Shown here: piece by piece, positions 21,541 to 33,049 of the stretch
Position numbering within the stretch: position 1 is the stretch's first letter
Layout of the letters: each line of letters starts with the position of its first letter
NCBI GenBank assembly: GCA_019973155.2
Contig: BPQB01000001.1
Location: forward strand, 992,001 to 1,056,000
Length of the DNA stretch: 64,000 bases
Source of the DNA: Phanerochaete sordida
Taxonomy: Eukaryota; Basidiomycota; Agaricomycetes; Polyporales; Phanerochaetaceae
Reading direction: 5' to 3'
The notes under the pieces: generated by a model
Databases searched by the model: none
The model's input: the letters and a program-made list of their open reading frames with translations, nothing else
Told to the model about the DNA's origin: nothing
Made by a program: the position numbers and the translations under genes

Positions 21541-22435
21541 GACGGCGTGCCAACGTTGCAGTCAAGGGGAAGGAGAGCTGGTATGTCGTGTGTGCCAGAG
21601 CCGAGGATGATATACTATGCGTCTGGTGGACACCGGAAGGCACGCTTCTCACGACAGAGTAAATAGGCGGTCGGTGAGCGGTTTGCGCAATGGTGATACG
21701 TGAGAGACCCGACCCGACGGTCTGGAGAGGGGGTTCCGCAGGTGGTTGTCGTATCAGTCAGGATCGAGGACAAGTCCGAGTATGTGCGACGATTGAGCGT
21801 AGAGGTCCGACTTGGAGGGGTGTTTGGCGAAATACGAGCACAGGAGGGAGGCTGTACGGGGAGCGGGGTCGAAGGAGACGAAAGCGGGAGCGAAGGAAGG
21901 GCGGAGGTGGTCGTGGTCGTGAAAGGCGAGCGCACCCGCCCCGATTCCCATAGTAGACCGGCCACGGCACCGGCAAGGTTGTATTCTCAAACGCACGAAA
22001 CCCGTACAGACAGACACAGTCCGCGCTGTCTGGAAAATTGACGATATGTTTTTCACAAGCAGCGTTGTCAAAACCCGCCTGAGTCCCACACCACAGCAGC
22101 GGGGGCACCGACGGAGTGGAATGGGTGATGTTGCCCTGCTTGTTATGTGCAGTCTTACTCGTCGAACGCGGACAAAGCTCCCTCAATTGCAAACGATCTG
22201 CACTCGACGCTGGCCACTCCTCGGACTCGTGCTGCAGAAAATAAGCGATGCCCGTCGCCCGACGGAAGAGCAGCTCGCAGGCCGGTGCTCGATTCGCGGG
22301 GACGCGTGCAGGTAAATGAGCCCACGTGGCTCTTCCCACGCGCGTTTCAGTCCGCCTCCCAGTCGCAGACGCGCCAAGCCTCAGCGTGGCGTCTCTCCCT
22401 CCCTCGCCAGCGCACCCGCCCCCGTCCCCACCGCC
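21541..22435. other. Divergent promoter region (velB / ArfGAP)
   Basis: About 900 bases between head-to-head genes. Several overlapping minus-strand frames (to 117 and 193 codons, 21615-22339) are Thr, Pro and Arg-rich without conserved segments and are most likely the long 5' leader of velB; long upstream regions are common for velvet genes. Confidence 0.45.
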
Positions 22436-23893
22436 ATGGACCAGGCCGTCGCAAAGCGCACCCTCCAGGACCTCATCAAGAACGACGAGCTCGGCAACAA
22501 GAAATGCGTAGACTGTGGCAACCCCAACCCACAGTGGGCATCCGTCAGGTCAGCCTCTGCCTGACCTCTGCTCTGCTCCGAGGCCAACCTGTCACGCTAG
22601 CTTTGCCGTCTTTCTCTGTCTTCAATGTGCAGGTGTTCACAGAGGCTTCGGTGTCCATGTCAGGTGTGTGCCCTTACGTTCGCACCAGGGAACGCCCGAG
22701 CTTATTGGCGCAGCTTCGTGCGATCCGTGTCAATGGATACCTGGCAAGAGGAACAGATTAAGCGCATGCAGGTGTGCAATGTTGGATTGCAGGCTCTCTT
22801 CGTAATCTGACGCACGTGAAGCTTGGAGGAAACGCCCCTTTCAAGAAGTTCCTGCAGCAATACCCTGCCGAAGGAGGATGGAACGAGGGGATGAATCCCC
22901 ATGACACGTACCATTCATGGACAGCTTCGCAATATCGCGAAAAGGTGCGTGCACTCTCCAGCCATCGGAACCATTGGCTGATTGTACGAATCGTAGCTAG
23001 ACTGTGATCTAGCAGGCAAGTCTTGGTCACCAAGCTCGCCCCCCGCTGGAGTTACTTCCCCTGCAGGATCACTCAACCGACCAGATTCTGCACAAGGCCT
23101 CCGCAAGTCCAGAGCATCTGCTCGCAGTGCAACCAGCAGATCAGAGTCGCCGTATAACGGCTCTCCCTCATCGCCTCCAAACCAATATGGCGGTTACCAG
23201 GACCAGAAAACCGCCAACGAGAACTATTTTGCAAATCTCGGTCAGGCGAACGCTTCTCGTTCCGCGGACCTGCCACCCTCACAGGGTGGAAAGTACCAAG
23301 GCTTTGGCAACACCCCTGCCCCTTCGACGAATCCCGCTTTCGGTCTCTCTTCAGCTGCTGCGCCAAGTCTCGGCGACTTTCAAGAGAGCCCTGTCGCTGC
23401 GCTCGGCAAGAGCTGGTCGCTGTTCTCCTCCGCTGTCATGGGCGCCACACGCACCATCCAAGAGAACGTCATTCAGCCCGGCATGCAGAAGGTCATGGAC
23501 CCCGAGTTCCAGGCTGGCGTCCGGGGATACGTCTCTGAAGCCGGGAAGCGCGCCGGAGAAGTGGGAGGGTCGGCGAACTCGTGGATGAAGCAGACCATCG
23601 GCGTCGATGTGGCGGAGAGCGTGGGCGGCGTGGTGGGCACGGTGCGAGACCGCGTGGGTGCGGGTCCCCAGCGGCAAGGCTACGGCCAGGTGCAGTCGGG
23701 CCCTACGGGGGAGACATCCGCGCTTTACCAGGACCACGAGGATGACGACGACTTCTTTGGCCAATACCAATCCCCCCAGTCGTCCACCAACCCCAACTTC
23801 CAGTCACCCACCGCTACCACTTCGCTCACCTCGAGAGGCGGCACACACGCCCCGAAGAAGAGCGAGGACTGGGACGACTGGAAGGACTTCTAA
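22436..23893 (+). CDS. ArfGAP1/Gcs1-type Arf GTPase-activating protein
   Basis: ArfGAPs switch off Arf GTPases to control COPI coat dynamics at the Golgi. The N-terminal catalytic zinc finger is complete across the first exons: KKCVDCGNPNPQWASVSF, FLCLQCAGVHRGFGVHVSF, and VRSVSMDTWQEEQIKRMQLG. The C-x2-C-x16-C-x2-C zinc ligands and the arginine finger (HRGFG) are intact, followed by NAPFKKFLQQYPAEG. After residue ~140 the protein is Ser/Pro/Gly-rich. A segment AALGKSWSLFSSAVMGATRT with EFQAGVRGYVSEAGKRAGEV looks like an amphipathic curvature-sensing region as in Gcs1. The acidic C-terminus ends KKSEDWDDWKDF, a Trp-based coatomer-binding type motif known from ArfGAP1. Five exons; introns 48-70 nt. 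Confidence 0.93.
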
Positions 23894-24241
23894 AGATTGC
23901 GTCACATCTACTGTGCGGACAATGGATCGGTTATTTACTGGACGTAATTATTCTCGCTTGTGTACCCGCTCGTGCAACGTGTAGACCCTGGCTGTACCCT
24001 CATCATGACTTGACGGAGATGTCAGCCGCTTCGTCCGCAGAGAGAACAATAGGCAGTGCCTCGGAGCCGGTGTGTGGCTTTGTGTGGGATGAGGACGGGG
24101 TAACACTGTGCGCCCACAGGCTGTGCGTTTTGGTCACTGTTTGCATGGGCGTCTCGCACTACGAGGATTGCTATAGTCGGACACAGCCATGTTAGCAGAC
24201 AGCGCACACATGCTGAGCAGGCCTCTTTCTCTCTCACCACC
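23894..24241. other. Intergenic region
   Basis: About 350 bases between two plus-strand genes: 3' UTR of the ArfGAP gene and promoter of the F-box gene. No other signal seen. Confidence 0.5.
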
Positions 24242-25731
24242 ATGAGCCAGTTTGAATCACTCCCGGTCGAGCTCATCGCTGAGATACTAGGCGAGCTGGA
24301 CGTCCAGTCGCTCATCACGGTGTCGTACCTGTCTCGGCGGCTTTACAGCGTCGCTTCGGACTCTTCATTGAATCCGTGGCGGCGGCCCATCCTTCAGAAC
24401 TTGCTGCGACACCCTGACGCGCCGTATGAGCCGAGCCTGACGCACCTGAGCGTGCGCACGACGGTCCCACGCCAGAACTGGATCGAGATCTTGAGCTTGG
24501 GCAGGGCACCCTGGCTCCTGCTCGAAGCCACGCTCCCCCACCTGAAAGAGGCCGAGTGGGAGGAGTGCTTCAGGCGACGGTTCCTGCCGGGCTGGCAGAA
24601 GTGGAAGAAGGACGGCACAGCGTGGCGGTCCACGTTCCGCAAGTGCGCACCTGCCCCTCACGCCGTCTCCGTGCCACTCGGACTAACCGTTTTCTCCCCA
24701 GCGTCCTGTACCGCGTCCTGCACCGGTCGACCACGTCATGCACGTCTGACGAGTCCTGGACAAGGCGAGTGTTGTATTCCGTCGTTGGGCTACGCAGCTG
24801 AGACAGATGCTTGGCACCAGGTACGTGCTCATCCGACGCGGCGGAGTGGCGAACGAACTCGAGGCGTCGTCGAGGAACTACGACCCCGTCGCCGTATTTG
24901 ACGAGCTCAAGTATACATTTTCGGCTAGCCTTATCTCCGTGTCGACCGTACTCATGTGAGCCATAGAATGCAGAGCAATCTGGATCATTTGGAGACCCGC
25001 ATCAGGGTACGTCCCCCAGAGCGAGCACCCGCAGGCGCGGCGCGGTGGGCTGACGGCGTTATGACAGCTCATTGTTGAGCTCGCTGATGTGCGCATCATC
25101 GCTCTTGGCGTGCTCAACAAGCCCCGCGGGACGACGTCGGTGAACCCCTACGCGCGAGTGCTCCTACATCCGCCGGGAATTGAGAGAGACGATGCCGACG
25201 GTTCGCCAAGCGGCGCCGTCGCTCCAGAAGCCCCGCCGGCGAAGGACGACCACAAAACCGCGCGGATGCTGTATGGTGCGTGTGAACACCGCCCTCACCA
25301 CGAAGTCTATTGTGCTCATGGCTGGCGAAGGCGACATCAAACAGATCTATCGGCAGATGACTTATCCCCACCCAGCACTGTCACATGCAAACTATCCATT
25401 CTACACTCCGGGCGGCGAGGACAAGCGATGGGTAGGCACGGCTGAACTCGAAGAGGAAGGGATGCAGTGGGTCGGCGGTCTAATGTGAGCACCACAACAA
25501 GGGTCCTCTAAAGGCTCCGGTCACGAACCAATCTCTAGGTTAACGGCTCAGATTATCGGGCCCTGTACCAAGGAGCACTTCACGGACGGACCTCCCTTCC
25601 AGGACTGGGACCTCGTCCAGGGGAGCAACCGTGGACACTACGCGTCGTTCACGCTCGCTGACCTGGCCGCCATTGCGCCATGGCTAGACATACCAAAGAA
25701 GATTGGCGGTCCGGGGTTGGGCAACGACTGA
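24242..25731 (+). CDS. F-box protein of an Agaricomycete-type family
   Basis: F-box proteins link substrates to SCF ubiquitin ligases through Skp1. The N-terminus MSQFESLPVELIAEILGELD with SLITVSYLSRRLYSVASDS is a short F-box. The remainder is one globular domain that I know from Agaricomycete F-box proteins of unknown substrate: WRRPILQNLLR, RTTVPRQNWIEILS, TYPHPALSHANYPFYTPGGE and AQIIGPCTKEHF, ending ADLAAIAPWLDIPKKIGGPG. Seven exons join in frame. One intron, starting after TGGACAAG near 24770, has a GC donor (GCGAGT) and ends at AG before TACGTGCTC. Another uses the acceptor GGCGAAG near 25330, which keeps frame through DIKQIYRQMTY. The stop is TGA 25729-25731. The gene appears intact. 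Confidence 0.83.
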
Positions 25732-26603
25732 GGCGTCTGATGCATGCGGCAGCCCTGAGAGCCGCTAGGCTGGCGTGCGGTGGCAGCGCATGGCACGGAA
25801 TGCGGCGAGCCGGTCCGTTTGGGAAGTGTATTTTGTTTTCTGGAGCTTCTCCTGTCGTGTTCTGACTCTCCTGTCCCCGCATGCTCAGTGTTCGGTACAC
25901 AAGAGAGCTAGTATCGTGAATGCCGATGTCCAGATACCCGACGTCTTTATTGCGAGGAGCTGTTGTCTGTGGGTCTCAGATTTTTAGCGTCTCCGCGCGG
26001 GGCGGCAGACAAGGTCGCCAGCCTTTGAACGGCTGGTTGGAGACCTTCGCGGATCAATGTCGTGCCTCGAGGCGACACCAGCTCTTTGTTTCTTCAATCT
26101 CAGATCCTCGTGGATCGGCGAGACATTGATGATCGCCCAGATCCATGTTTCAGGTCCGATTCGGTTTTTACAGGGAGCACAATTGTTCTGCGGCGCGGCC
26201 GTGCCTTCTGGCGATTGCGGGGACACTCCCCAGGCGGGCGCGCGCAGCCCCGAGAGCCCCGGGACAATTAAGACCGCCATGCGTCGGTGGGCTCGCACTG
26301 GGAGCTCGTCGAAAGGGGTGGGCGGACATTTTATCTCTACCATCTGCCGATCGACAATCCAGAAGGGTTATAAGCGTCCAAAGCATCTCTACAATGGCTC
26401 GGAATCACCTTCACGAGCTCCCCACGCCCTTATTCCCAACTGGGTTGGCCATCACCAGAGCATAGGGTCTCTGGTCCCGGACACTTCTTAACATTCCTGG
26501 TTTATCTTGGAGCTGCTGTGCACTCCAACGTCCTGTAATTCCACCTTCTCCCGTTTGTACATCTCTAGACAGGGTCGTCCGTCGTCAACCTCCCACAACC
26601 GCC
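25732..26603. other. Intergenic region, about 870 bp
   Basis: Between two plus-strand genes. Short open frames on both strands carry no motif. A TATAAG-like site occurs near 26369, about 235 bases before the next ATG. Otherwise nothing is recognised. Confidence 0.45.
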
Positions 26604-27765
26604 ATGACCTCTCACAAGCACACGCGTTCGGTGAGTCCCATCCGTTGTGGCCACTGCTCTATCCGTGTTCATTGTTCTGTAGGCGCGCCTCATTTGCGAG
26701 TACTGCGCGACCGCCAACCCTGAACAGCCCGTGAAAGTATGGAAACGCAGGGGCGACTACAACCGCCACTTGAGGATCCACGAAGCGACCAGGTTCGTCC
26801 CCGCCCATAGTGCAGTCCCGTTCGCGCCGCTCACGAGCGACATGTAGGCCACACCTATGCCCTTTCAAGGGTTGCGGTAAAACGTTCGTTCAGAACTCGG
26901 CACTGAAGACGCACGTGAATACCCAGTAAGTTCGCCTCGTGTTGTGCGGCCACTCGCGCGTCGTGCTGACTCCGCCACCAGCACCGGCGCGAAGCCCTAC
27001 AAGTGCAACTTTTGCGGCAAGCGGTTTGGCGACCCGTCGTCCTGCTCACGGCACCGTCGCGAGAACCACTCGAACCTCGTCGCGTACTGCTGCCCCGTCG
27101 ACGACTGCCCCACGAAGTGAGTCGCCGCATCCGCGTGGCCCCCGGCGTGTGCTGACCGCAGTGCAGGATTAAGCGGCGCGCGTGCTTCCTGAGACACCTG
27201 CGCGAGGCCCACGGTGTCGACACGGAGGATCTGGAGAAGTCGGCGGTGGAGCAGATGGCCATCAAGCGCAGGGACGTGAAGTCTGAGCTCGAGATGAGCC
27301 CTGAACTCCTCGACGCCGCCATGTATGCCCACAGCTCCGGCACCTCCTCCCCCGACATGTCGCCCTTCCCGGATACGGATATGAACCTTCAAGAGATGTA
27401 CTCCACGTCGCCCAGCCCGACAACACCTTGTACGTCCTACAGCTCATTTCGTTTATCGCGGTTTCTGATCTCAAGCTCCAGACGACCCCACACCAATGTA
27501 CGACTACATCAACCACCCTAGTGGACTTCACGGCACGACCCAAGCAGCACCGCCACCCTACTCCCCTCCCCAGCTCGGTCTTTCGAGCATGTTCAACGGG
27601 TGCCACGTTCCGGGATACTACGAGCACTCGTACGACGACAGCATGATCATGGACGGCTCGGGCTCGCGCGAGTCGTCTTCCTCCAGCATGAATTGGGAGA
27701 TGGAGATATCTGCGCTTGCGCCAGACTCTCGCGGGTACCCCATCGCGCCGATGTTCGAATGCTGA
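26604..27765 (+). CDS. C2H2 zinc-finger protein, four fingers
   Basis: Probable DNA-binding regulator. Six or so short exons give about 300 residues. Fingers in order: an atypical first one (CEYCATAN...DYNRHLRIHEATR), a second (CPFKGCGKTFVQNSALKTHVNTH), a third joined by the classical linker TGAKPYKC (CNFCGKRFGDPSSCSRHRRENH) and a fourth (CCPVDDCPTKIKRRACFLRHLREAH). The rest is Ser/Pro/Tyr-rich with acidic patches (SSPDMSPFPDTDMNLQEMYS) and ends ISALAPDSRGYPIAPMFEC. The start is the ATG at 26604 (MTSHKHTRS). No target genes can be inferred from neighbours. Confidence 0.87.
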
Positions 27766-28297
27766 CTGGATTCAGCGTAACGACACCCATGTCTTTATGC
27801 TGTCACGTTCACTGTGCGCAGGCTCGCCTGTTGCTACGAGTTTTGGACGCTTCGTTTCCGCCCATACCATATCCCCCGTTGATACCCTTTGTATCACCTA
27901 TAATGTGTACTCGCACTGGAGGGTGACCCACGGTCGCGCGGAATCTCTGCTCGGTCTGTAGTGTAGTTGTACGTTATCCGATACATTGTATCCTAGACCC
28001 ACACACCAACAATATTTTCATCTTTTCCCTTTTCTTTCTGCGGTTGCGCCTTGGATTCCTGGGACTTGGTCGGCCAATGGTCGGCGGTCAGCCCGGCAGC
28101 GGCGGCGGGGCGGGGAAGAAGCGCCGGTGGCCCAAAACGAGCTTGCACCTCGAAAGTTGACGCCTGTCCGTCTCTCCGCTTCTGACCCTGCACACCACCC
28201 ACAGCCAACGCGACCCTTCCTTTCTCCCCCTTCCCTCCTGCCCCGTCTCCGTCTCCGCTGGCCGCTACCAGGTGTAGCCGCCCTACCTAGGCCAAAA
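27766..28297. other. Intergenic region before the USP gene
   Basis: About 530 bases. The distal half is AT-rich 3' flank; the part from 28180 to 28290 is C/T-rich and probably the 5' UTR of the deubiquitinase gene. Confidence 0.5.
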
Positions 28298-30547
28298 ATG
28301 CTCGCTGCTCCGCTACAGTCGACCTCGGCTTTCGACAGCGACCTCGGCACCCAGTACCGCCCCGCGAAAGACCTCCAAGCGTTCAATGCGCTCCTGCCCC
28401 CCGCCATTGAGTTCGTCAAGGGCTCCTCGACCGGCACGATAGCCCCCGGCGAGGGCAAGTACCAGCCGATCAACGCCGCGCCGCCCGTCACTCCTGCGAA
28501 GGGCGAGAAGGGCACGAATGTCAGTCCAAGGACCCCGTGGCGCCCATAGAGCAAAAGTGCTGAACCGATCGTTTTCCCGCCAGGCCGCAGACACTCGCCC
28601 GCCCTCTCAGGCCGGCGCGCAGGCCGCGGGCCAGGCGGGCCCCAGCAAGGCCGCCAAGCAGGCGCAGGCCGCGGCGTCATCCTCAAAACAGCTATACGCG
28701 AAGGCGATCGACATGTCGTGGCCGCCACAGGCCAAGCGAGGAAGCGGCCTGATGAACACTGGGAATACGTGCTTCCTGAACAGCGCACTGCAGTGCTTGC
28801 TGCACACACCGCCCCTGTTGCGCGTCCTTCTGCAACATGGCCATGGCGATCCATGTCAGCCGACCTCCTCCGCCTCTCCACGCGCTGTCGCTGACGACAT
28901 CTCCTTGCAGGTCAAGTGTCGAAGGGAGCGTTCTGCATGGCGTGTAGCATGAGAGACTTGGCGCACGATAGCTTCAAGGCGAAACAGCCCATGGTTCCGT
29001 ACGCCATCACCAGGGGTCTCCAACGTACGTACGCGTTTGGATATGCAGGCGCCTCATGGCACTCATCTGCGTCCGCGCTCAGATATAGCAAAGACCATGC
29101 GCAGAGGAAGGCAAGAAGACTCTCATGAATTCCTGCGATACGCAGTAGACGCGCTTCAGAAGTCATGTCTTGCAGGACAGCCTCAGCCCCAGTGAGTCTG
29201 ATAGCATGACATAGGCAGCATTTTCTAACCAAGGAACAGGAAAGTCGACCCAAAACTCGCTGAAACGACTTGGGTACACAAAATATTCGGCGGCCGCCTG
29301 CGTTCACGAGTAAAATGCCTTTCGTGTGGATACAACAGCGACACGTTTGACAGCATACTAGATCTCAGCATAGACATCTTCGGTGTCAATAATCTCCGGG
29401 ACGCTTTGCGCAAGTTTGTTGCAGTAGACCAGTTGAGGGGGCAGAACAAGTACAAATGTGAAAAGTAAGTCCCAAGCTATTGCTGGGCGTTCCCAGGTCT
29501 GATGGTCGCAGGTGCAAGAAGCACGTCGCTGCCGACAAGCAGTTCACCGTCCACGATGCACCAATGGTTCTCACAGTCCATCTCAAGCGATTCTCTCCCA
29601 TGGGACGCAAGATTCCCCACATCGTTAAATACGATGAGCGGGTCTCATTACAGCCGGTGATGAGCGAAGGACAGCACGGACCCACATACTCCCTTTACGG
29701 CGTCATTTCGCATGCTGGCGGCGGTCCGAGCTCGGGTCACTACTACGCGCACATCAAGGACGCGTCGGGCCAGTGGTACGAGATGAACGATGACGCGGTC
29801 ATAAAGCAGTCCAGTCCTCCTCTCGGAATGAAGAGCGCCTACGTCCTATTCTACCTCCGTGACAAGGGCCAGGCACTCGAAGCCGTCACATCACAGCCGC
29901 AGAAGCCCGTGTCGACACCAAAGCCCGGGCTGGTCGCATCGATGAAGAAGCGGAAGATTGTAGAGAGCGACGATGAAGCACCCGAGGGCTCGTCGCCGAA
30001 GCAGCGACGATTCATTGGCCCCTTGCTGCCCTCGCCGATGGAGAAGCCGGACCCGCAGGCGGAGTCGTTGAAGAAGAAGATTGCCCAGCAGGCAGTGTCG
30101 CCAACCAAACCGTCGGCTGCGCTGCAGAGTCTGTCGCAGTATGCAGATGACGACGAAGACGACGACGACCTCGGAGAGAAGATCACACTGTCTTCGGGAA
30201 AGCCTCTCCCCGAGCTGTCCGCTTCATCGGCTGAGGACTCTACGACTGCGTCTGCGAGGGCGACTACACCTCCCAAGGCACCTTCCGCCACCCTCTCCAC
30301 TTCGCTCGGACCGGTCTCCGCGCAGTCTTTTTACGGTCCATCGTCTAAGTCGGAGTCGGGCAAGAAGCAAAAGCACGATGAGAAGCACTCCAGCCCGCTG
30401 AGCCAATACGCGCGGAGCCCGCTGAAGCACGACCGCAAGCCTAGGCACAAACTTCGCGGAGCCTTCAACCCATACAGCCGTCTTAAAGGGAACAAGCTCA
30501 GTTTTAGCTCCCCTAAGAAGAGGTCGCACTACAAAGACAAGCTCTAG
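28298..30547 (+). CDS. Ubiquitin carboxyl-terminal hydrolase, USP36/USP42-like
   Basis: A cysteine protease that removes ubiquitin, most like the USP36/42 (nucleolar) group. Six exons give about 620 residues. The Cys box is [20 protein letters not shown]. Next come the contact motif [16 protein letters not shown], two zinc-ribbon CxxC pairs ([13 protein letters not shown] and [14 protein letters not shown]), [13 protein letters not shown], and the His box [20 protein letters not shown] with WYEMNDDAV, closing with [10 protein letters not shown]. Catalytic Cys, His and Asp are all present. The C-terminal ~200 residues are Lys, Ser and acid-rich and end with a basic segment ([16 protein letters not shown]) suitable as a nuclear or nucleolar signal. 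The start is the ATG at 28298. Upstream frames lack a better start. Confidence 0.92.
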
Positions 30548-31098
30548 AGACGCCTCTCAGTACGTCATCCTTTTGCGGCAAACACGCGAGAGTGCGCAGT
30601 GCTAACACCAGTTCAAGCAGGGCTGTGCACGGTTGAAGTACAGTACACTTTGTCGCAATAATAGATTGCTGTTGTAATTTGTCTGCTTTGCTCTCCTTTT
30701 CTCCTGGTCTTCGCTTCTTGCTATTTTGTGTGTACGGACTCTCGTGAATGTAGCAGTCGAGCCCGTGTGTAGGCTACGTGGATGCAGTGGACGCCAGCGA
30801 ATAACTAGATTGTTACCCGGTCGAAATTTGGGCAGCGAGCGTAGCAGAGTCGCAGACGGGGCACGCGGCCGGCGGGAGCAGAAGATCGTGAGATCGGAGG
30901 TGGCGCGAAATTTGCCTAATCAGGCAGCGTCGGTGCTTACAGAAATGTTTCATCTCTGAGTTGGACGCTGTTCAGGCTCGCAGGGCAGGCACGTCTGCGA
31001 CGACAACGACCCTTTCGACAGATCTCAACGTCTGCAGGGCTCTGTCTCGACGCGTGACTCGCCTCGATTCTTCGAAAGCGTGGCCTCTCATCGGTGAT
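30548..31098. other. Intergenic region
   Basis: About 550 bases between two plus-strand genes. AT-rich 3' flank to about 30730, then unremarkable sequence. The following gene's frame is open back to 30961 without an ATG. Confidence 0.45.
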
Positions 31099-32904
31099 AT
31101 GGACATGGAGGTAGGCCAGCAGGTCGGGGACCCTCCACACGCGTCGGAAGACGCAAGAAACACCGTCGGCGAGCAGACATCGCACGCACAGTAAGTACAG
31201 AAAGTGGATACGCTCTTTCGAAGCTCACAGCTTGCAGGGATGGCGGTCATCACAGAGTTTCGGACAACGAGGTGTACTCGAACGTCATGCGCGTGCTGTC
31301 GCAGACGATGAACGCGAGCCTCGCGGAGCTCGGCTACTTCCCGTCGCTCGGCGCGATGGCGCAGGAGCTGCGCAAGGAGAACCGCGACTTCCACGACATG
31401 ACGCTGAAGCTGCACGCGGACAACCGCACGCTCCAGCGCACGATCGAGGGCCACGAGCAGCACCTCCGCAACCTCGCCGCCGAGCTCGACGCGTACAAGC
31501 GCGAATGCCGCCGTCTCGGCGAGCGGCTGCACCACGCTCTGGCCGAGCGCGACCACTTCGCGCAGTTGACTCGCATGTACGCAGCCTGTCTCCCGTGTTG
31601 ACATTGGCCGTCTTCGACTCACTGTCGAGGTCGTCCAGGATCCAAAACGGCATGGCAAACGCTCAGCAACATATTCCACTGCAGATGATGCCACCGCCTC
31701 CACAATTCGTCCCGGCAGGTCCGGTCCTTGCCAATGGCATGCCAGGTAATTATCTCAATGGCCCTATCCGGACTCCCGCGCTGTATAATGGTTTCCCAGA
31801 ACCCAACCCAGACTTCTCATTCCATATGGTATGCATTGCGTGCGCGAAAATCCTCCATATATCCTAATTTGTTCTGATCGTGCAGGCTCAACCTGGTGCC
31901 ATGCCAGCACCCACGATTCAAGGCTACCACGGTCCCGAGGCCGGAATGCAGGCTTCACGAGGTATGACGCGGCAGGTGATGGTGCGACACGTCTTCCTGT
32001 AGCGCACTCCTTCCTCCTAACATGAGTTCAGACGACAGCAATCGTACCCTCAAACGCGTCGTCGCGCTCGAACTCGCGACCTAACTCAAGACCCGCCTCG
32101 CGTCGCGGCTCCGAATCAGTAGTATCGAACGCGCAAGGTCGGGGCAGCGCTGAGCCGCGCACGAATGGTCTGGGCACGATTCGCATCACCCCACCGACAT
32201 CCGCGGGCGGGCAGCACACAATCCGCATCGCGCCTGCGTCCGCTCTCGCAGCAAGCCACCCGGCCGCTCCGTCCGCCTCTATGTCCGCGTCCGCGTCCGC
32301 GTTCGAGACGCGACGGTCGCCGAGCGTCGCCGACCTCACTGCGGCCGACGGCGCAGCACTGGACGAGGAGCCCACGCGCAAGCGGCGGCGCGTCACGCTG
32401 ACGCTGCGCGAGCCCAGTTCGGCTCCAGCGCCGCCCGCGCCTGCGCCCGAGCGCGAGCCCAAACACGAGCCGCCGCTCGACCTCACGCCGCTTAACGACG
32501 AGCTGCGACAGCTGGCGCAGAGCATCGCGTCGCCACAGCCGGTGGCGGCGGCGCTCCCGCCTGCGCCGGCACCCGCGTCCCTGTCTGCAGCGGCCCAGGA
32601 CGAGCAGACGGACGAAGACGACGATGACCGCGACGCGGATGGGCTGGTGCGCGTTGACATGTGTGTGAAGATCGCGTTTGAGGAGAAGGAGGGGAGGATG
32701 TGGTGCAAGATGTGCCGGTGAGTGTCGTTGGCCGTCGTTTCTTTCGGCGTGTGGTGTACTGAGGCCGCTTGCAGGTTCCGCAACACCAAGGAGGTCACAG
32801 ACCAGCCTCCTGAGGCGATGTCGACTACGGAAACAGCAGACCTCGCGAAGCACCTCGAAGAGGTCCATCCTGCGGGCTGGAAGCGACTCCGCGGCATCTC
32901 ATAA
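31099..32904 (+). CDS. Coiled-coil protein with a C-terminal zinc-finger-like motif
   Basis: I do not recognise a named family. The start is MDMEVGQQVGD at 31099. Residues ~35-140 form a long coiled coil: SNVMRVLSQTMNASLAELGY, AQELRKENRDFHDMTLKLHA and LRNLAAELDAYKRECRRLGE. A Met/Pro/Gln-rich part follows, then a Ser/Ala/Arg-rich stretch with RKRRRVTLTLRE, a likely nuclear signal. The C-terminus, joined across an intron at 32718-32774, reads VDMCVKIAFEEKEGRMWCKM, then C, with TADLAKHLEEVHPAGWKRLR. The C-x2-C and H-x4-H pairs (WCKMC ... HLEEVH) look like one C2H2-type finger with an enlarged loop. A nuclear role is plausible but not shown. Confidence 0.7.
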
Positions 32905-33049
32905 CGCTCCTACACACATCTAAGGTCGACTATTTCTTGGACTCTATGCAATTTACTGGTTCGACACATGCACATATGTCGCTTTCACAGTCATAATACG
33001 CACGCTGTACTTCTACTACTCTACGCAGACTGCCCGCAATACGAGCACC

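Noticed and set aside
22625..22810. Possible broken ArfGAP zinc finger because frames change here
   Set aside because: Short GT-AG introns explain each change, and all zinc ligands and the arginine finger are restored on splicing.
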